A stretch of 64,000 nt of DNA. Source: Collinsella bouchesdurhonensis. GTDB taxonomy: Bacteria > Actinomycetota > Coriobacteriia > Coriobacteriales > Coriobacteriaceae. Below are positions 17,398 through 26,022 of the stretch, piece by piece. Location: assembly GCF_900155365.1 (NCBI RefSeq), contig NZ_LT699738.1, positions 192,558 to 256,557 of the forward strand, in the 5' to 3' direction. Position numbers and translations under genes: made by a program. Position 1 is the first letter of the stretch; each line of letters starts with the position of its first letter. The notes under the pieces are model-generated. The model searched no databases. It saw only the letters and a list, made by a program, of their open reading frames with translations, and had not been told where the DNA came from.

Positions 17398-19296
17398 TTA
17401 GGCGTTTTGAGCAGCTCCATCGGCAGGAGCCTCAACGGATGCGCGACCATACTCGGCGCGGCCCATCTCGGTCCACTCGGGCTCCTCGTCGGGCAGGGAG
17501 CCAGCCTCCTTGCCAAAGAGCTCCTTCAGGCAGTTCACGGCAACAATCAGGCCCAGGACCATCAGCAACACGGCGAAGAGCAGCTGCAGGCCCTTGGTGG
17601 CAAGCACGGGCGTCGCAGCGGCGCCGGCAGTTGCTGCGGGGATCGAGCCAAACAGACCGTAGGCCTGGATAGCGGCAACGCAGCCCAGGGCGCTCTGCAC
17701 CAGAGAGGTGAAGGTGCATACCAGCAGGAACACCACAGGCACGTAGAGCATCCAGCCCTTGCGGCCGGTGCACTTGCAGAACACAGCGAGCGTGATCATG
17801 GTCATGCCGCCGAGCAGCTGGTTAGAAGCACCAAACAGCGGCCAGATGTTGGCATAGCCGCCAAAGGCCAGGGCAAGACCGGGAAGCAGGGTCACAACCG
17901 TAGCGAACCAGGGGTTGCCCAAAACCTTCATGACGCCGGTCTTGGCATTGATGGCCAAAGCGTCATTGGTCTTGGCAAAGAACTCGGAGAACGAGGTGCG
18001 GGCGATGCGGGCAACAGCGTCGAGCGAGGTGAGAGCAAGGGCCGAGACGTTCATGGTCATGAACACGGTGGCAACGGTCTGGTCGACGCCAAAAGCCGTC
18101 ATGCCGCGAGCGATACCGGCAGCGAAGATCTGGAACGGGGTGGAGGCAAGGCCGCCGTTGGCAACGTTCACCGTGCCGGTACCGGCGGTATTCATCGAGG
18201 AGAACATGATGCCGGCGACAACGATGGCGAGGACGCCCACAAAGGACTCAACGATCATGGCGCCGTAGCCAACCTTGACGGCGTCGGCCTCCTTCTCGAC
18301 CTGCTTGGAAGAGGTGCCGGAGGACACGAGGCTATGGAAGCCGGAAAGTGCGCCGCAGGCAACGGAAACAAACAGGATGGGAAACATCATGCCAGAAGCA
18401 GTGGAGAAACCGGTAAACACAGGAGCGGTGATGGTTGCCTGACCCTGAGCGCCCAGGACAAAGATGCCCAGCACGGCACAGACGATCATGACGATCATCA
18501 TGATCGAAGTGAGATAGTCGCGCGGGGTCTTGAGCACGCTGATGGGCATAGCACCGGCAAAGACCAGGTAGACCATAACGACGGCGAACCACTGGAACTT
18601 ATCGAGGTACAGCGGGAACTGCATGCCCACGGCGAACATGAGAACCATCAGCACCACGCCGGTGGCGAACTCGGCCACACCGGTGAGGTTGAATTTCTTC
18701 TGGGCATAGCCAAAAGCAATGGCAACAAAGGTGAAGAGGATGGAGATGGTACCTGCGCAACCGGCGGCATAGGACTTGGTGAAGTCGATAGCAGCGGTAG
18801 CCACGCCATCTGCACCCATGACCGGGGTGAACTTGAAGGTACCGCACACCATGTCGGTGAAAGCAGCGATGACGATGATGCAGAACAACCAGCAGAACAG
18901 GAGGAACAGGCGACGACCGGTCTTGCCGATGTACTTCTCGATGAGCTGGGCCAGCGACTTGCCGTTGTTCTTCATCGAGGCATACAGGGCGCCAAAGTCA
19001 TGTACGGCACCAAAGAAGATGCCGCCCACGAGCACCCACAGCACAACGGGCAGCCAGCCAAAAGCCATGGCCACGATGGTGCCCGTGACAGGGCCTGCGC
19101 CGCAGATCGAGCTGAACTGATGCGAAAATGCGGTGAATGCAGAGACGGGCGAGAAGTTCTTGCCGTCCTTCATGCGCTTGGCAGGAGTAAGGGCCTCCCT
19201 ATCGACGCCCCACTTATTGGCCAACCAGCGTCCGTACCCGAGATAGCCGCAGGCGAGAACCGCCGCGCACACGAGCATGACTACAACTCCGTTCAT
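17398..19296 (-). CDS. cstA: CstA-family carbon starvation / pyruvate-peptide transporter
   Basis: Polytopic inner-membrane permease of 632 residues with about 16 hydrophobic segments. CstA members import pyruvate or peptides during carbon starvation. Family landmarks are visible near the N-terminus (MKDGKNFSPVSAFTAFSHQF, then CGAGPVTGTI) and FGAVHDFGALYASMK. The start at 19296 has GGAAGGA upstream. Codons further upstream are open but belong to the leader RNA. Regulation is unusual: about 245 nt of leader contain an Ile-rich leader peptide and an intrinsic terminator before the ATG. The substrate cannot be decided from sequence. Confidence 0.94.
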   Translation of the reverse strand: MNGVVVMLVCAAVLACGYLGYGRWLANKWGVDREALTPAKRMKDGKNFSPVSAFTAFSHQFSSICGAGPVTGTIVAMAFGWLPVVLWVLVGGIFFGAVHDFGALYASMKNNGKSLAQLIEKYIGKTGRRLFLLFCWLFCIIVIAAFTDMVCGTFKFTPVMGADGVATAAIDFTKSYAAGCAGTISILFTFVAIAFGYAQKKFNLTGVAEFATGVVLMVLMFAVGMQFPLYLDKFQWFAVVMVYLVFAGAMPISVLKTPRDYLTSIMMIVMIVCAVLGIFVLGAQGQATITAPVFTGFSTASGMMFPILFVSVACGALSGFHSLVSSGTSSKQVEKEADAVKVGYGAMIVESFVGVLAIVVAGIMFSSMNTAGTGTVNVANGGLASTPFQIFAAGIARGMTAFGVDQTVATVFMTMNVSALALTSLDAVARIARTSFSEFFAKTNDALAINAKTGVMKVLGNPWFATVVTLLPGLALAFGGYANIWPLFGASNQLLGGMTMITLAVFCKCTGRKGWMLYVPVVFLLVCTFTSLVQSALGCVAAIQAYGLFGSIPAATAGAAATPVLATKGLQLLFAVLLMVLGLIVAVNCLKELFGKEAGSLPDEEPEWTEMGRAEYGRASVEAPADGAAQNA

Positions 19297-19340
19297 ACTA
19301 TCCTTCCTTCTGAGGTTTCCCCAACACTTTCGATTTCGAT

Positions 19341-19385
19341 AAAAAACGAGGGCCGTCGATTTTCGATTCGACGGCCCTCGTCTTT
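19341..19385 (-). terminator. Attenuator-like intrinsic terminator in the cstA leader
   Basis: On the minus strand a perfect 14-bp stem (ACGAGGGCCGTCGA/TCGACGGCCCTCGT) is followed by TTTTTTATC. It ends about 45 nt before the cstA ATG and points towards cstA. No other minus-strand gene ends here: the upstream lipoprotein has its own terminator at 19783-19812. Confidence 0.8.
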
Positions 19386-19435
19386 TATCAGCCGCCCGCA
19401 TTTGGCACGGGCTGACTGTTTATCGCCAACCCGCG

Positions 19436-19480
19436 CTAAATAATAATTACGCTGATAATGTGTAGCTGGCTCATAAACAT
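19436..19480 (-). CDS. Putative 14-aa Ile-rich leader peptide of cstA
   Basis: A short ORF in the cstA leader reads MFMSQLHIISVIII then TAG. Five of its 14 codons are Ile, three of them consecutive just before the stop. AGAGGA lies 10 nt upstream of the ATG. The stop is about 55 nt from the attenuator stem. An intervening sequence can form either CGGGTTG/CAGCCCG or TCAGCC/GGCTGA, which are mutually exclusive pairings. The architecture resembles amino-acid attenuators, but translation is inferred. Confidence 0.45.
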   Translation of the reverse strand: MFMSQLHIISVIII

Positions 19481-19548
19481 GCTGTGGCATTCCTCTACAA
19501 AGCGATGGGTCCCTGTTGAATTCCCATCTCCCTACGTTGCATTTATGC

Positions 19549-19576
19549 AGTCTACGCTTTAGCTCAATGAAGTCAA
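19549..19576 (-). promoter_or_regulatory. Putative cstA promoter
   Basis: On the minus strand TTGACT and TAGACT are separated by 16 nt. The predicted start near 19542 gives a leader of about 245 nt containing the peptide and terminator. Confidence 0.6.
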
Positions 19577-19782
19577 GCTCGGCTTTAATTGTTTCGTAAG
19601 CGTTTCCTCAGACCGCACACCGCCAGTTTAGGTAAAGCTGCGCAGCCGGGCTTCTCATGTGTCCCCATGCCGTACCCACACTCAAACGAAGCCTTCGTCC
19701 CAAGCGCGCTTACCAACCCCTTACTTTCGCTTTTTCGTTCTTGTCTTTCGGGTTGTTGATAGGTTTTGTTTTTGTTTCAAAC

Positions 19783-19812
19783 AAAAAGGGGCCGGGAATT
19801 ATTCCCGGCCCC
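19783..19812 (-). terminator. Terminator of the lipoprotein gene
   Basis: GGGGCCGGGAAT with its complement forms a nearly loop-free stem, followed on the minus strand by TTTTTGTTTG. The rest of 19577-19782 shows nothing I can identify. Confidence 0.88.
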
Positions 19813-19836
19813 CAGAGGCAAGATATCGATTGGCGA

Positions 19837-20409
19837 TTAACTCATCAGTGCATTGGTAATCTCGTCCGCAACGCTATCGGCCTCGGTCCAGTTGCCGTCC
19901 TCGTCGCGCTCGCACTCAAGATCCACATCGACATTCTGCGTCTCGACGCCACGGATGGCATCCATCATCAGCTCGCCGACCTTCTTGTAAAGCTCGTCCT
20001 CGCTCAAACCTGCATAGTTGTTGGGATCGCCCATAAAGTCATCGGCTGCCTGCTGCAAAGCCGTCATCACGTCCTTCATGGACTTAGAGGTGAGCGTCAC
20101 GTGCGCAACGGCGGTATCGTCTTCCTCGTCGACATCGACCGAGGTGATCTCGTAATCAAAGCCATCAAACAAAACGTTAACGAACTCCTCGGCATCGATA
20201 CCGAACTGGGAGAGGTCGGCTTCATCCTCAATGTCGCTGATCATCTCATCCCAATCGTCACCCTTCTTGTTGACGATCGTGTCGAGCTCTCCGGACAGGC
20301 CCTCTCGAATGACCTCCTCCGACGAAGGACCGTTGTTGCAGGCGCACAGCGCAAGCATGCTCAGCGCAGCGATCAGAATAAGCGCGAGCGTCGTGAGTTT
20401 CTTCTTCAT
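19837..20409 (-). CDS. Uncharacterised acidic lipoprotein
   Basis: 190 residues, with a start supported by GGAGG upstream. Lys-rich n-region, hydrophobic core and Cys pair (SMLALCAC, then NNG) give a lipoprotein signal peptide. The mature part is strongly acidic, with SSEEVIREGLSGELDTIV and a hydrophilic C-terminal half. It resembles the small extracytoplasmic lipoproteins common in Coriobacteriia. No function can be assigned. It lies alone between two terminators. Confidence 0.8.
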   Translation of the reverse strand: MKKKLTTLALILIAALSMLALCACNNGPSSEEVIREGLSGELDTIVNKKGDDWDEMISDIEDEADLSQFGIDAEEFVNVLFDGFDYEITSVDVDEEDDTAVAHVTLTSKSMKDVMTALQQAADDFMGDPNNYAGLSEDELYKKVGELMMDAIRGVETQNVDVDLECERDEDGNWTEADSVADEITNALMS

Positions 20410-20570
20410 CGTTCCTCCGAACGTGGTCGCGGGCCCGCCATGGCACTCTCCATGTTCCCCCAAGCCCATTTACACAATGATTTGAATGTATCAGACCCCC
20501 TGCTCTCAACAAGCGATGACAGGACATTATTCGAGGAGCGGCCTAGATCTTTACCAGTTATTAAAAAGCG

Positions 20571-20596
20571 GACGCCCCGAATACGGAACGTCCGCT
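20571..20596 (-). terminator. Terminator of pyrE
   Basis: On the minus strand AGCGGACG pairs with CGTCCGCT and is followed by TTTTAAT. Confidence 0.82.
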
Positions 20597-20625
20597 CAAC
20601 ATCTAATTAGCAACGGGCAGAGATG

Positions 20626-21309
20626 CTACTCCTTGGCGCCATACTGCTCGTAGTACGCGTCGATAGCCGCCTTGAGGGTATCGTCGATAACCACTTTGCC
20701 GTCGATCTCGTGGTTGTAGAGCACCTCGACAACCTCGGCCATGGAGACGATGCTCGCGACGGGGAAACCGTACTTGGCCTCGATCTCCTTCTGCGCGGTG
20801 GTCACGCCACCCTTGCCGACCTCCATGCGGTTGAGAGACACGATGAGGCCCTTGATCTCGACATCGGCAGCAGCCTTGACCTTGGGATACGTCTCGTCGA
20901 TGGACTTACCGGACGTGGTCACGTCTTCGACCATCACCACACGGTCGCCGTCCTTGGGTTCATAACCCAGCAGGTTGCCCTTATCGGCACCGTGGTCCTT
21001 GGCCTCCTTGCGGTCGCAGCAGTATTTGACCTCCTTGCCATACAGCTCGTGATAGGCAATGGCGGTCACCACGGCCAGGGGAATGCCCTTGTAAGCAGGT
21101 CCAAACAGCACGTCGAAGTCGTCGCCAAAGTTATCGTGAATGGCCTGCGCATAGTACTCGCCCAGGCGCTTGAGCTGACTGCCCGTCACGTAAGCACCGG
21201 CGTTCATGAAAAACGGCGATTGACGGCCGCTCTTGAGCGTAAACTCGCCAAACTTGAGCACGTCGGACTCGACCATGAACTTGATGAACTCTTGCTTGTA
21301 AGCCTCCAT
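20626..21309 (-). CDS. pyrE: Orotate phosphoribosyltransferase
   Basis: Joins orotate to PRPP to give OMP in pyrimidine synthesis. The 227-residue enzyme has the PRPP-binding signature VVMVEDVTTSGKS and the FGPAYKGIPL substrate loop. The start at 21309 has AGGGAG 8 nt upstream. No other pyr genes are in the window, so it is a stand-alone pyrE flanked by terminators. Confidence 0.95.
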   Translation of the reverse strand: MEAYKQEFIKFMVESDVLKFGEFTLKSGRQSPFFMNAGAYVTGSQLKRLGEYYAQAIHDNFGDDFDVLFGPAYKGIPLAVVTAIAYHELYGKEVKYCCDRKEAKDHGADKGNLLGYEPKDGDRVVMVEDVTTSGKSIDETYPKVKAAADVEIKGLIVSLNRMEVGKGGVTTAQKEIEAKYGFPVASIVSMAEVVEVLYNHEIDGKVVIDDTLKAAIDAYYEQYGAKE

Positions 21310-21362
21310 ACGAAGCTCCCTTCGGTTGCGAGCGAATCTGCTGCCCATGATACCAGTGAATA

Positions 21363-21397
21363 ACAAACGGGGCGGCAACGTTTAGCGTCACCGCCCC
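21363..21397 (-). terminator. Terminator of the amino-acid ABC operon
   Basis: On the minus strand GGGGCGG...CCGCCCC with an inner GACGCTAAACGTT stem is followed by GTTTGTTATT, 30 nt after the ATPase stop. Confidence 0.75.
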
Positions 21398-21426
21398 GCC
21401 TTGGTCTTTATCTCACAAACCGCGTG

Positions 21427-22209
21427 CTATCCGCTATAGCGCGAAAGAAACGCACGGGTGCGTTCATGCTGCGGAGAGCCCAGCACCTGGGCAGGCGAGC
21501 CCTCTTCTACGATCAAGCCGCCATCCATAAAGACCACGCGATCGGCAACGTCGCGGGCAAAAGCCATCTCGTGCGTGACGATGATCATCGTCGTGTCCTC
21601 ATCTGCAAGCTGACGTATCACCTTGAGCACCTCGCCCGTCAGCTCGGGGTCAAGCGCACTGGTGGGCTCGTCAAAAAAGAGAATGTCGGGATTGAGGCAC
21701 AGAGCGCGTGCGATGCTTGCACGCTGCTGCTGGCCGCCGGAAAGCTGACAGGGAACCTTGTTTTCACAGCCCTCAAGGCCCATCTTGGCGATAAGCGCCC
21801 GGGCCTGGGCCTCCACCTCTGCACGCGGGCGCTTTTGCACGGCAATGGGAGCGTCACAGATATTGCGCATCACCGTCATGTGCGGGAAGAGATTGTAGCC
21901 CTGAAACACCAGACCAAAGCGGCTCTTTGCCGCACGAAGATCGGCCCCCTTGGCATAGGTGACCGTACCGCCCTCCGAAGAAGCGACCGTCAGGTCACCA
22001 TAGCGCAGCGACCCCGCATCGATGGTCTCGAGCGTGGTGGCACAGCGCAACAGCGTCGACTTGCCGCCACCCGAAGGCCCGATAATGGCCACGGCCTCAC
22101 CAGGACGTACCGAAAGCGAGATATCGCGCAAAACGCAGGTCTTGCCAAAGGATTTACTCACGTGCTCCATCGAGAAGACAGGAGCCGCGCAGCGATTGGA
22201 ATCGGTCAT
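21427..22209 (-). CDS. Polar amino-acid ABC transporter ATP-binding protein
   Basis: 260-residue ATPase of the GlnQ/HisP type. Walker A is GPSGGGKST, the signature LSGGQQQR, Walker B ILFFDEPTSALD, and the switch His lies in IIVTHEMAFA. It drives uptake with the permease 12 nt upstream and the binding protein before that. Three genes in the order binding protein, permease, ATPase form one operon. The substrate (glutamine, cystine or another polar amino acid) is not determined. Confidence 0.94.
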   Translation of the reverse strand: MTDSNRCAAPVFSMEHVSKSFGKTCVLRDISLSVRPGEAVAIIGPSGGGKSTLLRCATTLETIDAGSLRYGDLTVASSEGGTVTYAKGADLRAAKSRFGLVFQGYNLFPHMTVMRNICDAPIAVQKRPRAEVEAQARALIAKMGLEGCENKVPCQLSGGQQQRASIARALCLNPDILFFDEPTSALDPELTGEVLKVIRQLADEDTTMIIVTHEMAFARDVADRVVFMDGGLIVEEGSPAQVLGSPQHERTRAFLSRYSG

Positions 22210-22221
22210 TGTTGCCCCCTA

Positions 22222-22875
22222 TCAGTCGTGGTAATAATCGAGCTTTTTCTCCAGCGCGCCCATAGCGACCTCGACCAAGAAGTTGAAGCCCCAGTAGAAC
22301 GCTGCAGAAATGGCAAAGGGCACCATGCTCACCTGCGAGGCGACAAGCGCCTTTGCGGTCGAGAACATCTCGGCCACGCCAATTGCGAAGGCAAGCGACG
22401 TGTCCTTGACGAGCGTGATCACCTCGTTGCCCATAGCCGGCAGGATGCGCTTGACCACCTGGGGCAGCACGATGCGGAAAAACGTCTGCACCTTGGTATA
22501 GCCCAAAACCTCGGCCGCCTCATACTGACCGCGCGGAATGGACTGAATGCCCGAACGGTAAATCTCGGCAAAATACGCAGCGTAGTTGATGATAAAAGCG
22601 ACGATGCACGCGTACCACTTGGAATCCGGCGTTAAGCGGATACCAAAAACGTAGTACGGCGCAAAATAGATAGCGAACATCTGCAGCATCAGCGGCGTGC
22701 CGCGCATAACGGAGATGTAGATGCGCGCAAGAAGCGCGAGCGGGCGAATCTTGCTCATACGCGCAAGCGCCACGGGCACCGCCAAGGGGATCGATCCCAC
22801 GAGCGTCAACACAAAGATCTGCAGTGTCGTACCAAAACCCGAGAGCAACATTCCCGACATCGTTGTGATATCCAT
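22222..22875 (-). CDS. Polar amino-acid ABC transporter permease
   Basis: 217-residue HisM/GlnP-type permease with about five TM helices and the EAA loop (EAAEVLGYTKVQTFFRIVLP) that docks the ATPase. It is likely a homodimer, since only one permease gene is present. Confidence 0.93.
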   Translation of the reverse strand: MDITTMSGMLLSGFGTTLQIFVLTLVGSIPLAVPVALARMSKIRPLALLARIYISVMRGTPLMLQMFAIYFAPYYVFGIRLTPDSKWYACIVAFIINYAAYFAEIYRSGIQSIPRGQYEAAEVLGYTKVQTFFRIVLPQVVKRILPAMGNEVITLVKDTSLAFAIGVAEMFSTAKALVASQVSMVPFAISAAFYWGFNFLVEVAMGALEKKLDYYHD

Positions 22876-22900
22876 GCTCTACCTTTCTATAGACACGCAA

Positions 22901-22930
22901 CTCCCGATGCCGACCAGCCGACATCGGGAG
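22901..22930 (-). other. Intra-operon hairpin between binding protein and permease genes
   Basis: CTCCCGATG and CATCGGGAG form a perfect 9-bp stem without a U-run. Such hairpins often protect the upstream message and give higher binding-protein expression. This role is inferred. Confidence 0.6.
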
Positions 22931-22983
22931 CACAGTCTACCCATTGCGAGGCACCCGGACAGGCGCCCTGAATGAAGCAATCC

Positions 22984-23838
22984 TTACTTAAGCACCCAGT
23001 TATCGTAGCTAATGCCGTAATCCGCGTACTTCTCGCACAGGTCCTTGACAAAACCGTCCTTGTCCATTTCCTTCAGGGTCTCGGTGACCTTGGAGGCAAG
23101 GGCGTCGTCACCCTTCTTGAAGCCCACGGCATAGTGCTCTTCGGAGAGCATCTCGTCGAGCTGCACGTACTCGTCGGGCTTTGCGGCAAGCTGATACTGG
23201 GCAATCGAGAGGTCGCAGGCAACCGCGTCGACGGCACCGGACTCAAGCTGCATGAAAGCCGTGTTGTAGTCGCCGATGGTCTCGAGCGATGCAAAGGTGG
23301 CGGCAAGGTCGGCCTTATCGCCGCTCAAAACGTCCTCGGCGGCAGAGTCGGTCTGGGTGATGACGGTCTTGCCGGCAAGGTCGTCCAGGCTCTTGATGCC
23401 ACTATCCTTCTTGACCACGATCACCTGGCCGTTGAGCATATAGGGATCGGAGAAGGTATAGTCGTCCTCGCGGCCCTCCATGGTAAAGCCGTTCCAGATG
23501 CAGTTGATGGCACCTGAGTTAAGCAGGCTGTCCTTGGCATCCCAGTCGATGGGCTCGAGCTTAAGCTCCCAGCCGCAACGCTTGGCAACCTCGGTGGCAA
23601 GCTCGATATCGAAACCGGTGAACTCGCCGTCATCGCCCACAAAGCCATAGGGAGGATAGGACTGGTCAAAGCCAACCGTCAGGGTCTTGATGTCTGCGGA
23701 ATCATCGCTGCCGGCAGAAGCGGAGCCAGCAGCGGAGCCCGCCGTCTGGGCAGACGTGCCACCGCAGCCAACCAGAGCAAAGGCGGCAACAAGCGCAAAC
23801 GCGCATGCAACAAAAGCCATAAAGCGCTTCTTATTCAT
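22984..23838 (-). CDS. Polar amino-acid ABC transporter substrate-binding lipoprotein
   Basis: 284-residue type 3 solute-binding protein. The lipobox ALVGC is followed by a Ser/Ala-rich tether. The SBP_bac_3 core shows VGFDQSYPPYGFVGDDGEFT, GFDIELATEVAKR, WDAKDSLLNSGAINCIWNGF and FSDPYM. It is the first gene of the operon. The preceding promoter region carries a tandem 17-bp repeat. Confidence 0.94.
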   Translation of the reverse strand: MNKKRFMAFVACAFALVAAFALVGCGGTSAQTAGSAAGSASAGSDDSADIKTLTVGFDQSYPPYGFVGDDGEFTGFDIELATEVAKRCGWELKLEPIDWDAKDSLLNSGAINCIWNGFTMEGREDDYTFSDPYMLNGQVIVVKKDSGIKSLDDLAGKTVITQTDSAAEDVLSGDKADLAATFASLETIGDYNTAFMQLESGAVDAVACDLSIAQYQLAAKPDEYVQLDEMLSEEHYAVGFKKGDDALASKVTETLKEMDKDGFVKDLCEKYADYGISYDNWVLK

Positions 23839-23919
23839 GGGTAATCCTCAATCTCATCGCAATGCCGGCAACTTCGCGCTTCCCGCGCAAAACCGCCGGC
23901 CTCTTTCGTAACGCGTTTC

Positions 23920-23971
23920 ACTTTAGCCTAGTGGAGTGTAAAACGCAAGGAATTACTTTAGTCGAGTGGAG
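23920..23971 (-). promoter_or_regulatory. Two 17-bp direct repeats overlapping the ABC operon promoter
   Basis: ACTTTAGCCTAGTGGAG (23920-23936) and ACTTTAGTCGAGTGGAG (23955-23971) match at 15 of 17 positions, 35 bp apart. On the operon strand the first overlaps TAAAGT, which sits 17 nt from a TTGCGT -35. They are candidate repressor sites. Confidence 0.5.
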
Positions 23972-23989
23972 AAAAAACGACACACAGCG

Positions 23990-24031
23990 TTAAAAATCAG
24001 CGGGGCCGCAGCTCAACGCTGCAACCCCGCT
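23990..24031 (-). terminator. Terminator of the LPATA surface protein gene
   Basis: On the minus strand AGCGGGG..GCAGC/GCTGC..CCCCGCT forms a two-part stem followed by GATTTTTAA. Confidence 0.85.
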
Positions 24032-24059
24032 CCCGCTCGATTGTTACAAGATAAATACG

Positions 24060-25835
24060 TTAGCCCCTAAAGCCATCTTCAAAGGGAACCTTATCGGCCG
24101 AACGGCGCTTGCCTGCCACCACGGCGCCAACGCCCGAAAGCGAGAGCGCTGCAGAAACCACAAGACCGATCGTGCTGGCGTCTGCCGTCGCGGGAAGCTT
24201 CTCGACCTCGCCCGACTTCGTATCGGCCTTGTCGGCACCGGCCTTGACCATGGCCTTGCCCTGGCCGTTGATGCCCTTGTCTCCCTGGCCTTTGCCGCCA
24301 TCGTCTTTCGAATCGGCACCGTCTTTACCGCCATCCGGCTTTCCGTCCGTGCTCGGCAGCGAAGTGGAGCCCGAACCCTGCGTGCCTGCACCAGAGGAGG
24401 CTCCGTTGTCAGAAGTATCCCCGTTTGTCGCACCGCCATTGGCATCTCCGGCATCATCGCCAGAGTCTCCATCAGCATCGGCAGAACCGTTCGATCCAGC
24501 CGCGCTATCCGAGGGCGTACCACTCGGAGCGTTCGAGCTCGAGCTACCGCCCGATGTCGAGCCGTCACCGGAATCTGCACCGCCGCCCGTACTCGGCGAA
24601 GATGTGGACCCCGTACCCATATCGGTAGAAGGAGCGTTCGGAGAGCCCGTCGTGCTGCCACCCGCAGGCGTCGTGACGGTACCACCGGCAGCAGAAGAAC
24701 CACCACCCGCGCTGCCCTCGCCCTGAGACGGCTGATCGGTAGAGCCCGAGCCAGAACCCGTACCGCTATCGGAGCCCGTGCCGGAGCCCGAGCCATTGTT
24801 GGAATCCGAACCGGCACCGGAACCAGAACCGGCACCGACGTCGGAACCCGTATCAGAGCCCGAGCCAGATGTGTCTTTATTCGCATCGTTTTCGGTCTTG
24901 TGCTGGGCTAGATATGTCAGGCACGTCTTCTTTTCGCGCTCATAGCGATTCGCATAGCTTGCGGCATACTGATTGGTCGACGTGTTGGTCATGTAATCGA
25001 TCAACGCATCGCAGATAGCAGTCACGGCCTGTTCGTCGGACATATCGTTGGAAAGATTGGCCATCTTGAAGAACTTCTGGCAGCCACCCGAGCCAAACAG
25101 GTTATTCATGCCCCAGCACAAGCCCTTAAGGCAGTCGGCACGGCCCGAAAGGTCAAGCCCGTACTTGCGCACGATGCGCTCGACCGGCAGGTAATACTCC
25201 TGATATCCATATGCATCCTGGAGTGCCGAGAACTCTTGTGGATCGGCAGCATACGCGGCATGCCAGGCATCCTCGGCAAGCTGGCCCAGCTCGGTGAGCT
25301 TGTGAGTCTTTTTGTCGTAAATCACGTCATCGGCGTCGCGCTTAAGTTCGCTGCCGCGATCGATGACCGCCTTGAACATGCCGTACTTCTGAGGATTGTA
25401 GTTGTAGCACTCCTGCATGAAGTCGACGAGCGCATAGCGGCGATCAAACTGGTAGAAGCCCATGGCATGATAGCCGTCGCCATAGCTAAAGCCCAGATTG
25501 TAATTGCTGCCGCTCTCGTTTTGGGCAAAGTACTTCATCTCAGAGGAAAGCGCCTTGGGCTGCAGGCTCGAGGAGCTCGTCGCCATGATCGAATTCAAGG
25601 AGAGCGTCATAAGAGGCGAAGGGTCCACGACTTCCGAATACTCATCGGCGGGATCGTAATCCGAAGGAGCGGGCTGCTTTGCGTCGACATCAGTGATGGG
25701 ATCGGCGTTGGCATTGCCGGCGATATCTTGCTGCTGGACGGTATCGGTCTGTGCAAACATGGGAATAGGTGCCGCCACGCCCAGCGTGAGCGAAAGTGCG
25801 AGTCCGGCAACGATAGCCTGATGCTTAGGCTTCAT
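24060..25835 (-). CDS. Large cell-wall-anchored surface protein with lysozyme-like N-terminal domain and LPATA sorting signal
   Basis: 591 residues. The start has GGGAGG upstream and a Sec signal peptide ending near AAPIPMFAQ. Residues about 95-330 form a globular domain with [40 protein letters not shown] and [12 protein letters not shown], suggestive of a lysozyme/transglycosylase-like fold. The Glu in NESGSN is a possible catalytic residue, but the family is not certain. A ~200-residue Gly/Ser/Asp/Thr-rich stalk follows, then KLPATADAS, a hydrophobic helix and KRRS. The sorting motif is LPATA rather than LPxTG. A 12-residue acidic tail follows the basic stop. Confidence 0.8.
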   Translation of the reverse strand: MKPKHQAIVAGLALSLTLGVAAPIPMFAQTDTVQQQDIAGNANADPITDVDAKQPAPSDYDPADEYSEVVDPSPLMTLSLNSIMATSSSSLQPKALSSEMKYFAQNESGSNYNLGFSYGDGYHAMGFYQFDRRYALVDFMQECYNYNPQKYGMFKAVIDRGSELKRDADDVIYDKKTHKLTELGQLAEDAWHAAYAADPQEFSALQDAYGYQEYYLPVERIVRKYGLDLSGRADCLKGLCWGMNNLFGSGGCQKFFKMANLSNDMSDEQAVTAICDALIDYMTNTSTNQYAASYANRYEREKKTCLTYLAQHKTENDANKDTSGSGSDTGSDVGAGSGSGAGSDSNNGSGSGTGSDSGTGSGSGSTDQPSQGEGSAGGGSSAAGGTVTTPAGGSTTGSPNAPSTDMGTGSTSSPSTGGGADSGDGSTSGGSSSSNAPSGTPSDSAAGSNGSADADGDSGDDAGDANGGATNGDTSDNGASSGAGTQGSGSTSLPSTDGKPDGGKDGADSKDDGGKGQGDKGINGQGKAMVKAGADKADTKSGEVEKLPATADASTIGLVVSAALSLSGVGAVVAGKRRSADKVPFEDGFRG

Positions 25836-25960
25836 GGTTCCTCCCTGGTTCTGCGTCCCCTTTTGCGGGGATGGGTTCATTTGATGTGCGATTGCGTCAG
25901 AGCGCAAGAGGTATATCTAGTATGTTGAATCTCGCCTGTTTTTGCAATCCCCCGTCAGCA

Positions 25961-26004
25961 TGCGGCGCAGGTAAAGGATGCATTTGCACCTTCTGTGCGC
26001 CGCA
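25961..26004. other. Stable hairpin downstream of the M42 peptidase gene
   Basis: TGCGGCGCA and TGCGCCGCA enclose a second stem (AAGGATGCATTTGCACCTT). It has no U-run on either strand, so it is either a weak terminator or an mRNA 3'-end hairpin of the minus-strand peptidase gene. Confidence 0.45.
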
Positions 26005-26022
26005 CGCCAACAAAACGAGGTA

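Noticed and set aside
17338-19443. 701-codon open frame on the plus strand opposite cstA
   Set aside because: It mirrors the cstA coding sequence, has His/Asp/Gly-rich composition without motifs, and spans the cstA terminator and leader.
19293-19490. 65-codon protein in the cstA leader
   Set aside because: The AGAGGA lies directly against its ATG with no spacing and the frame runs through the terminator stem. The overlapping 14-codon Ile-rich frame is better placed.
23420-23680. Other-frame ORFs within the binding-protein gene
   Set aside because: They are Pro/Ser/Arg-rich shadows of a well-supported SBP_bac_3 protein.
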